This document shows positions 12,574 to 24,846 of a stretch of 64,000 nt of DNA, piece after piece. The first letter of the stretch is position 1, and each line of letters starts with the position of its first letter. Source of the stretch: Paramecium tetraurelia (lineage: Eukaryota; Ciliophora; Oligohymenophorea; Peniculida; Parameciidae); contig NW_001799244.1 of assembly GCF_000165425.1 (NCBI RefSeq), forward strand, positions 188,118 through 252,117, read 5' to 3'. Made by a program: the position numbers and the translations under genes. The notes beneath the pieces were generated by a model. It did no database searches and was not told the DNA's origin. It saw only the letters and a list, made by a program, of their open reading frames with translations.

Positions 12574-13679
12574 TCAAATTATTTTGATTTTTAGCAAGAC
12601 CCTTCCTATTTATATTTCTTAAACTTCCTTTAGTAGTTGTAGTTTGTTTTAAATGATCCTCAAAGTTCCAAACTTACTGCCTTGATCTTATATGTACCAG
12701 AATTTTTCATATGAGATATTGGCATGATTTCTTGAGACTGAGATATCTTAACATCTAATCTCACTATTGTGTCCTCTACCAATGGATACAGAACATGTCC
12801 CAAAAGCATGCATAAATGTCAGACTTTTTGATAGACTCTCCTGTCGTGTGATCTATTCAAGAATAATGTAAGGACCGTCTAATTTTTCGACTTGTATCAT
12901 TTGAAGGGGTTCTGGTTGATTTTCAATATAAACACGAGCGGGGAGGGGATCTTTGCAAACCTGCCTGAATTTGAATAACTTACATCGCATTCCAAGACCT
13001 TATTCCAATGATATTGAACTGTATTCTATGTTTATTTGCATGAAATTCGATTTTGAAAATTAACCCATGACTTCAAACATTCAAAATGAACATAAGCCAT
13101 TAATCCCTTACAACTACACAAATCTTGGAGAAATGGATTTTTTGGGTCTTCGGTTTATTCTTAATCGTCCATCAAACAAAACCTGCACTGTCTTGGGTCT
13201 TTTTTCTTTTGGATTGTAATATGTCTTTCTAAATTATAATGATCGTCGGCCATCATTACTTTATCGCCATTGTTCAACTCAGATACAAAATATTCCCTTG
13301 TATTTAGGGTAACTTTTACATTCTTCCAAATTTAAAAAGATCACCGACTAATAACTATTGTTTTTATTTTGGATCTAATTTCACATACGCATCTTAAAAA
13401 TCTGAATTACTTTAAAAATCTACAAATGCATTATCTATTTACATATAGCATTGCCTTCAAAACTTATTGAGCCAATACAATCGCCATAAAATTTATCAGA
13501 TTAGACTATTGTGTCAGAATTATCTTCTGTTATAATATAAATTAGATGTATGTACCATTTAAAATTAAGTTTGTTGTGTTTTTTACATTAATTTTAGAAG
13601 TCTTTAGTTCTTTAGATTCATAATCGAATAATCCATGATTGTTGTGAGTCCAAGTTGCAATTTCGATTGAAACCTGCAT
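12574..13679 (-). CDS. RINGv (MARCH-type) plus FHA domain protein, putative E3 ubiquitin ligase
   Basis: 335 residues after four introns (23-29 nt), exactly in frame. The centre carries a RING-CH finger: CRFC...LCSCKG...HFECLKSW...ECDVC, with the Cys/His order of MARCH-type E3 ligases. The C-terminal part is a forkhead-associated domain with the phosphothreonine-binding signature SIGRGHNSEI ... SVSRNHANI ... DQGSKFGT. The N-terminal 120 residues end GDLFKFGRMEYFVSEL, which resembles the last strands of a second, degenerate FHA domain. No transmembrane segment, unlike most MARCH ligases. Inferred role: ubiquitination steered by phosphorylated partners. The final residues after the FHA core are short. 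The gene starts 37 bp from the divergent neighbour. Confidence 0.8.
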
Positions 13680-13716
13680 TAGAATATTAAAATTATTTTA
13701 TTAAAAAAATATTTAA

Positions 13717-14425
13717 ATGAACGAAGAATGGGAATATCGTAACAACTTGTAGTACACTAAAAATGAGATATTTCAAGTTCTTCTACTTAAGAACAACGTG
13801 TGGCTTAGTATAAGGGAAATTGAAGACATTCTGAAACAGAGACCAGATTATGGCTCAATTCATATTAAAATTAGAGATGCCATTGAAGATTCAATGAACA
13901 ACGATAAAAATAAAGATGAGTATCAAATTGTTAGTAACAAATTGTCCATTATGAATACTAATAATACTACAGGCAAATACAGACTTAAAACAGAAAACAT
14001 CAATGACAAAAAATAGTTGGAAGAATATTTCCAAGATAAAAAATGCATCTTGTATGTCAATCATATTTGGTTTGAATCAGTAATTAATGATCAAAATTAA
14101 TTAATAGTGTTATCCATAAATGAGATAAGACATCATTGCATTAGAATCGGAGGCTAAATTATTAGTTTCAAAGGGAAGAGACAACAAAAAAACCTATATA
14201 TACATTAATTCCAATTTTGCTAATTTTCAAGAAAAAGTGTAATTTAAAAAAGATAAAAGAATGATGTAGATGATTGATGAAGCTAAGAGTAATAACTAAG
14301 AAACTGTTGCTTCCAATCAACATCAGCGTTAAAATTAAATCAAAGCTTAAGAAACTTTTCGAAGAAACACTGCTATCTAAAATTATTGGATTGCAGAATT
14401 ATAGTAGGAATTATAAAGAAAATGA
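13717..14425 (+). CDS. Unknown protein with a possible winged-helix N-terminus
   Basis: 226 residues after one 28-nt intron (14080-14107), exactly in frame. The segment VWLSIREIEDILKQRPDYGS followed by charged helices has the pattern of a winged-helix domain, but I do not recognise a family. The C-terminal half is Q/K/E-rich and helical, ending IAELQQELQRK. Its start lies 37 bp from the start of the divergent RINGv-FHA gene, so the two may share a promoter region. Confidence 0.65.
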
Positions 14426-14495
14426 AAATTAATTATAAATGAACCAAAATTCATTTTTTTATTTTCAAAAATGATTAGTAATTAATATAATCCAG

Positions 14496-16664
14496 TCACT
14501 TTATCGATTTTAATGAAACATTAGACTTTAGTCGCAATTCTTAGGAAGTTTTACAATTTGGCTTAGGATATTTGGCAATATGATATAGATTTGAGGACTC
14601 TTTTGAAGGTGTAATACCCTTGACAACACTATTGTTAAAACTATTCACTGTTGGCTCTTTACGCAACTTTGAAAATTGATTTAAAGATTTTGAAATTGCC
14701 AAAATGCCTCCATTTGAACTTCTTCTACTAACATCATTCTTTTGAGGGGATTTGCTAAACTAGAATTAAGAGGCCTCAATCTATTTTTTCTATTCCTACA
14801 ATTGAATCAACATATTGTTGAGTTGCAATATTTCTTGTTCTAATAAAGCCTTATTAGGTTTGTCCTTTGATAATAGTTACTCTTGAGTGTTCTCAATAGC
14901 TAGCTTAGTTGCACTCAAACATCTCTATAATTCTGCCTCTTAACTATTAAAATAATCAATTTTTCTCTTAAACTCCTACTCCAAATATTAAATGTCCAAT
15001 TCTATTTTAGTTTAACGATCTATGTACGGTCTTTCGCTTCCACTTAATTTATCTAATTCTTTTTTTGCATTATTTATTGATTATCCAATATTCTTTAATT
15101 ATGGGAGTATCTCCTAATCAACCATTTAAATATTTATCTTAATTGCTTAATCGAAGAGATAATACTATTAAAGTACTTTATAAGTGTTATTAAATTATTC
15201 CTAATTAAATAGAATTCTATTTTACTTCTTCTTAATCTTGCATTAATTGCTGCATCTATTTGAAGGTCTAATCAAGAATAGACCTGTATTCTACATTCCC
15301 AAATTCATTTAAGATGTGAGTAAGTTCCTGTTCATTTTAATCCTAATATTGTTGAAATGCTTCCTCGCTTTATTAACTAACTCTTTCTTAAAATTAATCA
15401 TATAATCTATTCTAGAAATAGATAGTTACATTTCTCTTCTATAGAGTGCTTAAGATTTTTCCTCTTCAAATTCCTTAATCTATTATTTTTTCACTTCCAC
15501 TTAATAATCGATAGTGCAAACTTCATTTGATAGTAGTTACTCATCACCATATTGCTTTAAACTATGTTTTAAATCCTATTTTAATAATTATTCATTACAG
15601 ACAATTAGTTTTAGCTTTGTCTTTGGGATAAAGAAGCAAAAATGAATTGTTCCAATTGAAATACAAATTCCTTCATGCTTCCCCAATTGTTTCCTTGGTT
15701 TCCTTATTTAAATAGGGTATTTCTAAATTACTATATAAAACTAGTCAGTTTAGTCTGAAATTCGATTGACTCCAGATGAATAGGCTAACTTCCATAGTAA
15801 ACTATAAATTCATTTAGAATAGAATCTGGATGTTAAAGATTCAAACTTTTTTAAATAGGTACAATTTTGTTCTTTAAATATTTGACCTTCTGGGTTTATT
15901 AATGTACTTAAACTTCAAGTAATGTAGTTTGATTATATGAAGATAATTATTTCTTTTTCTCGTCCTATTGAAAATAGAGCAATTAAATTTGATTTGTTAT
16001 ATTATTAATATTTTTAGCAATATCTTAGGTCTTTTGATCACATTGATAAATGGATTCAACAATTTCAGTGAGTTAAGGATGATCATTTTTAATTTGCTCC
16101 ACAAATTCTTCTAATTCCTCTTTCTAACCAACTAATTCTGCTCTTTGCAACAGTTTTGCATTCAAATCTTCTTTTAACATTGCTTTGGTTTCCAAGATTG
16201 AATTATAAGTTTGATGAACTTCACCTCTGTCTTTGATGAATTATTGATGTTCTTGAGTGACTAATTCATATTGTGATTTCAGCTTATTGAATTCAGTTTC
16301 ATAATAATCATAAAGCGTAGATTATTATTTATCAATATCACTTTGCATTTACTGATAGCTAAATTATACATTCATAGTACTTTTATTCCTCCATGCGCAA
16401 ATCTTGAAGTTTGTTTTGAAATAATTGTTAATCAATTGAGCAAGTTGATTCACCAAGTAAAGTAGTTATCTTCTACTTGATATTGCATTAATATTAAATT
16501 ATTTTGTGATCAATCTACTCCAATTAATCTTGCAGATAATCAGATCCACTGTTTAAAACCTCATTGATAAGCTTATGTGAAATGTTGCTTTTTCTGATGA
16601 TTGGACAATGTTTTGGAGAGTTCTCCTTATTTGAATGCTTATAAGATGGACTATCTGTTAGCAT
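14496..16664 (-). CDS. Long coiled-coil protein, unknown
   Basis: Roughly 700 residues, almost wholly helical and rich in Gln, Glu, Lys and Leu. It starts MLTDSPSYKHSNKENSPK, and an early 22-nt intron joins ...RMEEQ to NYQQMQSDID. Long heptad-like stretches follow (for example QYELVTQEHQQFIKDRGEV), with a more globular interruption around HPDSILNEFIVYYG, then coiled coil again. The tail is Ser/Asn-rich and basic (SRRSSNGGILAISKS). The Ser-Pro-rich ends could be phosphorylated. A structural or cytoskeletal role is likely, but I cannot name a family; not all intron boundaries were traced. Confidence 0.7.
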
Positions 16665-16942
16665 TCAATTTTAACGATAATTAATAAAATTTTGCTCCTT
16701 TTTTTCTAAACAAATATACAACAAAACATTTTCAAATTGAAATTCCCCAATCCAAAATCCGTATTAGTTGAGCACAGTTCTTACTTTTTTGTATTTTGAA
16801 TTCAGCAGTGTTATCAGAAATGGTAAAAAATTATATACATCCATTTTTAAATAACATAGATTAGATCATTCATTCAATAGTATAAGCAGAAAAGAGAGGG
16901 AATAAATCTGAGCACGATTTTATTTTGTTAACTTTAATTAAA

Positions 16943-18461
16943 TCATAATTTGAATGCTTTCATTAAAGGATATAAATTCAAACCTTGTTCTCTTGTTTCC
17001 TCAACCTACTATTTCGCCCAACTTATAAATGTATCTCTATCCTATTAAGCCCTCTATTCCATTTATTTGGATTACTTAAGTTCATTCATATATTAATCCC
17101 TTCTCGCTTATTTTTTTTGTTCCTTAATTTAATAATCACAATACTATTTAAATTTTCTAATAATCCAGTAATTCTTTATTGCGTTATCTCAGGATTTCTT
17201 TTTATTATTCTTCTATTTCAGTCAATTATTGCAATGCATTTATTTTGGTCACCTACTCTTTTTGTACATCAACCTCATCCTTCTCTTTGGCAGTTTCCCT
17301 CAACTTCAATTATCTTTATCGAAAAGCTGCTCCCTCTTTTATCATTTAAATCTTCTCCAATTCCTTTTGTCTTACTACTTCTTCCTCGTGTCTTTACAAC
17401 TCCTCAGCATGCTTCTGAACTATTTGCATATAATTATCTTCTTATTCTTTCAATTGCACTACTCTCATATCATATATCTTTTATTTAAGTTGCATTTAAC
17501 GCTCTAATTTTTATGCTTCCTAATAAATTAGATTAAAATGTACTCTTTATTTTCTCATCTCTAGAACTCTTTCCTTTTTACTATCAAAATGATCTCTATC
17601 CTTTGCTTCCTTATCTAACATTTTATATTCCTCTTCCTGTATAGATTATTTAACTTCCATAAATTTCTATCTTTCTGCTAATAGTTTTTACTTCTTCAAC
17701 ATCTCCTCCTGCTTCTTCTTTCTAATAATATATTCATAGATACTCTTTTTCCTATTCTTCCTGTTCTGCTTATCTTTTTATCAATTAACCTTCCTATTGC
17801 AATTTTGTATATTCCTTAAAATACTTCTCCTTCATCTCATTATGTTATTTTGCTAAGACAGCATAATTCTCTCTCTTTAATTAATCTTTTTATTGAGTCG
17901 TCTCTAACTCAGCTTATTCTTCCATTAACCTTTTCTCTTCAAGATCCTTTTACCTTTCAGCTTCAAGGGTCATTTGCATTTCTTGCCTTTCCTTATTAAA
18001 CCGAAAAAGAGCATCATTAATTTTCTCATTCTCACTCATTAGCATTTTTGACTTCATATTGCGTACACTAAAAATCGTTTTTTGAATTACTCTCCCCTTT
18101 GACTAAATATCTTGTTATTAGCATCAACAACTTAATCCTACTTTAATTTCTCCTGATATTCAGTTTCAACCTTGTCCATCTTCCTTTTCTCTTCCTCCTC
18201 AATCTAAAATTTCTCGAACTTCTCCTTCTCCTTCTAAGATCTTTGTTTCTCAATTCTCTATGCCCAAACCCTTTGGTTATTGTCAATACTCTAATTGAAA
18301 TGATTAAGTTATACTTTCTTAGATTTTTGTTCAGTGAGACTAATATGTGATCTAATTTATTCAAGTTCAGAAGCACCTAAAACAGTATGACCTTGCTTAA
18401 TTGAAGGCAACTAAACTGACTTTAATTTTGCATCACTTTCTTCAGATTTATACCTTTACAT
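16943..18461 (-). CDS. TPH-domain-like ciliary coiled-coil protein
   Basis: 483 residues after three introns (22-23 nt), exactly in frame. From about residue 60 to the end it is a single highly charged coiled coil of Glu/Lys/Gln/Arg, with stretches such as QKEKEKFEKFQIEEEEKR and the tail QQDRDTFISWAKQQVEE. This is the style of trichohyalin-plectin-homology proteins (CFAP45, CFAP53, MNS1, CFAP210), microtubule inner proteins of cilia. The start is an ATG followed by QRYKSEESDAKLKSVQLPS. Which member it is cannot be said from reading alone. Antisense frames across it look open only because of the repetitive Glu/Lys codons. Confidence 0.65.
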
Positions 18462-19015
18462 TATATAATAATAAATATCGATTAATGAATTCACATACTT
18501 TCTAATAATTCTAAGCAGCTAATCAAGGCATTCTTAAAATAGTGTACCTTTTACAATATTGATACTTAATATTAATGTTTTTCCTATATTATTATTTAGT
18601 TAATAAAATGAAGTAATTTGTCTAAATAGTTTCCAATAAAAGATAAATTGTGCTTTTAAAAGGGAGAACTATTAATCTTGTTATCCATTTTTTTTTATAT
18701 AGACAGATCTGGTGTTCGAAATTGTAGATTAGCAATCAATTAATCTACAGAAATGCCCAAATTTCAACAATTAACGTTTCAATTGTTCGTAAACAACTTT
18801 AGTTAAAATGCAGATAAAGGAAAACTTGATTGCACAATATTTCCATAAATAAATATCTCAAATATAAAATGAACATTGAACATTGAACAATCATTCCATT
18901 GAAATAAATACATGAGAGGATAGTCATAGAAAAAGCGATGGAAATCTTTCATTGATGATATTAATTATCATTATATAAATTGATTGAATACAATTTAAAA
19001 TCTTAATTAAATATT
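18462..19015. other. Divergent intergenic region, about 550 bp
   Basis: Separates the starts of the TPH-type gene (minus) and the secreted peptide (plus), so it should hold both promoters. It contains the perfect 9-bp inverted repeat listed separately and a short direct repeat of GAACATT at about 18871-18885. No gene seen. Confidence 0.6.
18723..18749. repeat. Perfect inverted repeat, 9-bp arms
   Basis: TGTAGATTA, nine spacer bases, then TAATCTACA. It sits in the shared upstream region of two divergent genes; it could be an operator-like site or chance in AT-rich DNA. Confidence 0.6.
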
Positions 19016-19368
19016 ATGAGTAAAAAGATTACCCTTTTCGTATTATTGGCATGCGTAGTTTGCATAGCTACATTGATGTTTTCCTTCTCAGCCCAAGGTA
19101 TGGATCATAAATATAAGTAGATGGAGAATTAAAAATGAAGAAAAGTCATTCTTTCTCTGCATCAAAGAATCATGAATGGATGGATGGATATTGGTCATCA
19201 GATACAGATTGTTAAGCTAAATGCAAAAGTGCTGGAGGAATGAGTTGTGGTAACTACCAATAAAATTGCTGTGTCGGTGCTAAGTGCAGAGAAGAAGAAA
19301 ATTTCTTCTCTACATCTTTGATTTGTGATCAAAGAATTCCAGTACAAGGATGTACAACTCCAAAATGA
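19016..19368 (+). CDS. Small secreted cysteine-rich protein
   Basis: 109 residues after one 23-nt intron just after the signal peptide. The N-terminus MSKKITLFVLLACVVCIATL is a strong signal peptide (basic residues, hydrophobic core), with cleavage likely near FSAQ. The mature part of about 80 residues has eight cysteines spaced C-x3-C-x7-C-x6-CC-x4-C-x12-C-x8-C. The central CC pair flanked by single cysteines recalls cystine-knot or small disulfide-rich secreted peptides. Possible roles are a surface or secretory-granule component, a signalling peptide or a defence peptide; none is shown by the sequence. It is flanked on both sides by long gene-free spacers. Confidence 0.75.
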
Positions 19369-20299
19369 TATACACATTAAATTATGATATTAAAATTCCC
19401 TCAGTTCAATGTTACTCAAGCATTTCCTCTATTTGTTCGATTCTGTAAAGAATGGAATAATCCAATTATAGATTATTATGAAAAGGCTTAAAATTAACAT
19501 AATTACAATTGTCGTTTATCATAATAATTTATATATAACATTCTTATCAACTAATTAACTGTCTTTGCGCATAATAATCCTATATAAATAAATGTTCAAA
19601 TGCATGTTCTGTAGGGATATTGATTGAATAATAACAGAGAAGATAAAATTGTATGAAACAATTATTAATTAGACAAAATAAGTAACCATAAGCCATATTT
19701 TACCTGAATTATATAAATATCAAGACCTAACTCACGATTAATTTAATAATCTAACTTCATAATTACTATACCTTGATATTAGCGTAATACAACTAATTTT
19801 ATAATAAAGATACTACTATCAAATTAATATGTATCCTCAGCTTTACATTCAAAAATTCTCTTTCTTTACATTTAATTGAAAGTTAATTCGTAATTTTCCT
19901 ATTATTGAATAGATAGGATTTTACATATTATACTAGCTTTTAAGTGGATCCTAGAATTTCAAACTAACACTATCACGAATTTAGTTAATCATCAATTTAT
20001 CCCATAATTAAGGTTTAAAACACTCTATTATATTTTATAATTAGATATCTCTTTATATGATATGCATTTATCTTCGCTATTATTATTATTTGATTAATAA
20101 TCAAAATTCGCTTATATCATCATTTTACAATTAAGGATTTACGTTTTTTTAGGTTAATTTATAGAGTTTTTAAAATGTTCATAGTAAAAAGATTAAGAGG
20201 CCACTTATAATATTAATATTGATTCAATAGAGGATATTTAATAATAAATATAATTAATTAAATTATGAATCCTTGATGAGGATACTTGTTGGTTTGCCA
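19369..20299. other. Intergenic, about 930 bp
   Basis: AT-rich with frequent TGA in all frames. I found no frame that can be opened by short introns and no repeat of note. Confidence 0.55.
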
Positions 20300-20566
20300 T
20301 CAATACAATTCTTTCAATTTGTAATAAACCTATGGTTGCAATTAACTATCGAGGAATTTATTGATGTAGGATCCAATTTTGATCTTTTTGACATATCCAG
20401 CACTTGATGATGATTCAATTGAAGCAGAAGTAGATGTTTCATTTGGTTCCCATACTTACCGAATAAAATCAAACTCATTCTTGTTTCCAGAGTCAATAAT
20501 TTCTTAAATAATCTCATCATTAGTTTTCTTGGCTGCTTTTCTCAAATTATTTGCCTCTGAATTCAT
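20300..20566 (-). CDS. Small unknown protein
   Basis: Uninterrupted 88-residue frame starting MNSEANNLRKAAKKTNDEII, with a Ser/Thr-rich middle (ETSTSASIESSSS) and a basic, Tyr-rich end. Composition is protein-like (few rare residues, helical N-terminus), and it lies alone between two gene-free stretches. No motif recognised. It may be a real small gene or the remnant of a larger one. Confidence 0.5.
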
Positions 20567-21377
20567 TATAATAATAAATAAAATAAAAATCAGAGTTATT
20601 TTTGATTTCATAGCACACATTCATCAGATAAATTTTACGATAAATAAACGTAGTTTGAAAATATTTAACACAAAAAATTAGATATAAATCACCTAAGCCT
20701 TTTTTATAATCTCCTTTTATTATATGTAATGATGAGAAACTCTAATCAAAAACTAAATTTATTAGGAACTCATAAAATAACCATTTATTCAATAAAATAG
20801 ATGCTAGGATTGTTTCTAATTTTATTTAACAGTGGAATATCAAAATATTGCTTATCAATCATTTAGAAATTCATTTAATCAATTAGATTAAACTCCTGTT
20901 CCTATTTTTAGATAAAAATTAAACCTCATTCAAATTTGAAATTGTTTAAGTTAAAATTAGTAGTATCTTCATATACTTTTGATTTTGATATATTCCTTTT
21001 CGTCAAAATTGTACTCACAGAAGGGAAATTTAAGACATTTTTGATTAAAACAGAAATAATATTCATATATAAAAATCATTAATTTTTATTTATATTATAA
21101 ATTAAATTAGTGATACTTATTCTTTTTTTTGATACTGTCTTAGGTTTATAAACCTTATAGATTTATATAATATTTTTACAACTTATAAGTTTAGATTTAA
21201 TTTCTTTATTATAGTTTCTATTATTCTTAATGTTTTAATATGCATATTGAAATGGTTATGATTTTTAGAATTAGATAATATTCTCTTTATCTAATTATGA
21301 CTATGCAACACAAAAAGTAGTCCCTAATAAAAATTATGATTTTAAAATAATTTAAAAAAGTATTTTATTTTTCTTTT
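20567..21377. other. Intergenic, about 810 bp
   Basis: Divergent upstream region of the small unknown gene and glycyl-tRNA synthetase. Very AT-rich; no gene, RNA or clear motif seen. Confidence 0.55.
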
Positions 21378-23358
21378 ATGCTCCAACAACTAAATAAAGA
21401 AGTAATATAAGATGCGATGAATAGGTCTTATTGAAAAGAAGAGAAGCTTTGGAATAAGTAATAAAAAGGAGATTTATTTATTAACCTGCTTTTTCACTTT
21501 ATGGAGGAGTGGCAGGATTATATGATTATGGACCTGTAGGATGTGCAATTAAAACAAATATTGAGCAATATTGGAGAGAGCACTTTATAATAGAGGAGGA
21601 CTTATTTGAAATAGCTGCAACCATCCTAACTCCAGAACCAGTATTGAAAGCATCAGGACACGTGGATAGATTTACAGATCTCTTGGTTTGTGATAGTAAG
21701 ACAGGAACAGGATACAGAGCTGATAAGATAGTGACCGAGGTATTGATATTTGAATTGATTCATTAGACATTGGAAAATAGAATAGCAAAAGAAGGAGATA
21801 AGTTGGCTGCTGATGTCAAAGCTAGATATTTGGCTGTCATTAAGGATGTGGATACCTTTAAGGAAGATAAGATGAAAGAAGTCATTGCTGAATTATAGAT
21901 AAAGGCACCTGAAACTGGAAATGATGTAAATAAGATGTGAAATGATTTTAGTTAACAGATCCAACTCCATTTAACTTAATGTTACCCACTATTATTGGAC
22001 CATCAACAAAGCTTCCTGCTTTTTTGAGACCTGAAACTGCTTAAGGAATGTTTCTTAATTTTGCTAGATTATTGGAATAGAATGGAGGAAGGGTGCCATT
22101 TGGAGCAGCTCAAATTGGATTGGGATTCAGAAATGAAATAGCTCCAAGAGGAGGACTCTTGAGATGTAGAGAATTTTAGATGGCTGAGATTGAATACTTT
22201 GTTGATCCTACTGAGAAATCCACATTTAAGAAATTTAATAAATACATCAATTTAGAAATACCTTTGTTATCCAGATAATTATAAGCTGAAGCAAAATAAC
22301 ATCAACCTTTTAAGATGGGAGATGCTGTCAAAGAAGGAATTATCAATAATGAAACACTTGCTTATTTCATTTGCAGAACTTATCTTTATTTAGTTGAAAT
22401 TGGAATCAATCCAGTTAACATTAGATTCAGATAACATCAAGCAGATGAAATGGCTCATTATTCATCTGATTGTTGGGATGCAGAAATTGAAATGTCTAGT
22501 GGTTGGGTTGAATGTGTTGGATTAGCTGATAGATCTGCTTATGATCTCAATGCTCATTCAGAAGCCACAGGATAAAAGTTATAAGCAGCTCGTAAATTCA
22601 AAGTTCCATAACCAAGACAAGTTTTATAAGTCACATTGGATAAATAGAAAATTGGAAAAGAATTGAAGAAGGACGGAATGGCTTTGATTAAATATGTTGA
22701 AGCATTGCCTGATGATGAAAAATAGGAATTATCTGATTATTTCTAAAATCATGAAGACAAAGTCTTCAATATTGATGGAAAAGACTTAACTCTCAACAGA
22801 TAGTTGGTTAAATTTGAATAGAAGACCATGAATGTTATGGAAGAAAAGTTTATTCCTCATGTAATTGAACCAGCATTTGGAATTGGAAGAATATTATAAG
22901 CTATCATTGAGCATTCATTCAATTAGAGAGATGATCCTCAAAAGACCTTTTTCAAATTCTCCCCAAGAGTTGCTCCAGTCAAATGTTCAATCCTTTCTGT
23001 TGTCCAAAGTGAAGAATTTGATAATGTCATCTTTGAATTAAGTAACCATTTATATAAATCTTTAGCTTCATCTCTTAAGAAATTGGGAATCTCTTGCAAA
23101 ACTGATAATGCTGGAGTTGCATTAGGAAAGAAATATGCCAGAACTGATGAAATCGGAATTCCTTTCGCTATCACAGTAGATAAAGAAACACTCACTGCTT
23201 AATCAGTGACATTAAGAGAAATTGAAACAACTAAATAAGTCAGAGTTCCTATTGCTGAAGTACCAAGACTTATTCTTGAATTGAGTGCTGGACTAATTCT
23301 ATGGACTGATGTTTTAACTAAATATCCTCTTTTTGCTGCTAAAGAAGAAGAAGCTTGA
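21378..23358 (+). CDS. GARS: Glycyl-tRNA synthetase (class II, eukaryotic alpha2 type)
   Basis: Attaches glycine to tRNA-Gly. 643 residues after two introns (21402-21424 and a 26-nt intron at about 21928), exactly in frame. The start MLQQLNKE is spliced onto [17 protein letters not shown] and then the family hallmark [18 protein letters not shown]. Class II motif 2 is [17 protein letters not shown], and motif 3 lies in [18 protein letters not shown]. The glycine-site segment [19 protein letters not shown] is present. The C-terminal anticodon-binding domain reads [12 protein letters not shown] ... [27 protein letters not shown]. Length is close to the catalytic core without the N-terminal WHEP appendage. 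It is probably a housekeeping gene; all key motifs look intact. Confidence 0.97.
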
Positions 23359-23672
23359 GTATTATTAAACATTAAATCATGTATGTTCTTTAAATTTCAA
23401 ATTCCATTACTAATTTTATTTGATCAAAGTTAAATTAGGAAAATGAGTAAATACTAAAATTATCCTAAATCCAATCGGATTATTTAAAATACAAGGTGAG
23501 AAGCATCCATTATTATTGATATTAACTTAATGATGAGGGTAGTTAAGAACCTCGATTGAGATTTTACATAATCATGATTGTATCTTTAAAGGTTATAAAG
23601 AAATAAACAGAAATGTGAGTTATGTTATATTAAATATCGTTATATTGAAATAAATTAATCATATTAATTATA

Positions 23673-24579
23673 ATGAATAATAAAAAAGATCAAAATCTAA
23701 CTGCTTAAGGTACATAATTAAAAGGAACAACCAAATAGCCAGCTCATCAAGTGCAATAATAAAAACCTGCTCAAGGTCATGCTCCTTAAAATTAGGCAGC
23801 TAACAAACAATAATAATAAAAACAAACAACTTAGCATCCTGCAAATACCAAGGTCCAACCTAAATAATAGTAGGCATAAGCAGCTTAACCTAAATAATAA
23901 TAAGCATAAGCCCCTTAACCTCAATAATAATAACAGCAGTAATAATAATAGGTTCACCAAATTGCTCCAAAAAAGTTAGAACCAAAGAGAGCTATAAAGC
24001 TTTAGGCTATGTTAGGTGCTATGGATTAAGATAAAGAAGAGGGAAAGATTAGTTTGTTACTAGATAAAACAGGTAAATAATATCAAAATGATATGTTAGG
24101 AAATGCCTATACTTTTTTTAAATATAAAGGAACCATCATAGATATATCTTAATTCGTGATTTCTGAATAGAATTAAGGTAAGAATCATGAAGATAATGTT
24201 GAAAAAGCTAGAAAAGCAGTAGTATATGGTTTAGAGGTTGGTGATAATTTGGTATTCTCAACGGATCTTTAAACTACAAATTTGAATGAATTTTTTAAGT
24301 AAATGATAAATAAATTTCAGGTCTGATTGGTACAAACCAGAAGCAATCTTCAACTATCAAGAAATCACTAACCCAAAGTATTTTAGAGCGCATCTTTTAA
24401 AACCTGAAGAGGATAAGGATGGATTTGGAAATAAGGGATAATTTTGGCCTAAGAAAGAGTTACATATTGTCATATTATACACCTAAAAAGAGGGTGAATT
24501 AGACTTTGATTAATTTTTGACTAATTTGGGATTGGATAAATTGAAAAATCAATTTGCTATAACAATTATCGAAGATTGA
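23673..24579 (+). CDS. Glutamine-rich protein, unknown
   Basis: 294 residues after one 22-nt intron at about 24299, exactly in frame. The first 95 residues are extremely rich in Gln (mostly TAA/TAG), with Pro, Ala, Lys and His and almost no hydrophobic residues, so disordered. The rest is a compact, conserved-looking domain: KRAIKLQAMLGAMDQDKEEG, KYKGTIIDISQFVISEQNQG, DWYKPEAIFNYQEITNPKYF and a hydrophobic-acidic end FAITIIED. I do not recognise this domain. No membrane segment or signal peptide. Confidence 0.75.
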
Positions 24580-24846
24580 TTTATTAAATGATACATTGAA
24601 AAATATACAAAATAATTTAATTATTCAACCAAGTAAACTTCTAAGGTAGGATCAAAGCTTAAAAGTCTATTTAATCATTTAAATTAATTTTAGTTTAAAA
24701 ATTTTAAACTTTCATTAGATTTTGATGTTATCCTTCTTTTGCATATGTATCTATTGGTGGCTCTAAATAAGATGTTGGTATTTAAAGGCAATGATGTGAA
24801 TTAAGGGTAGATTTATTAATTTTAATAAATTCGAATTGATTTTTAC

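Noticed and set aside
16985-17488. A 167-codon plus-strand frame opposite the TPH-type gene
   Set aside because: It is Leu/Phe/Ser/Ile-rich, the reverse complement of Glu/Lys/Gln codons. The minus-strand protein splices into one exact frame and has normal composition.
18700-18760. tRNA-like sequence with GTTCGAAAT
   Set aside because: No acceptor stem, D-arm or anticodon arm can be formed around it; only the short palindrome remains.
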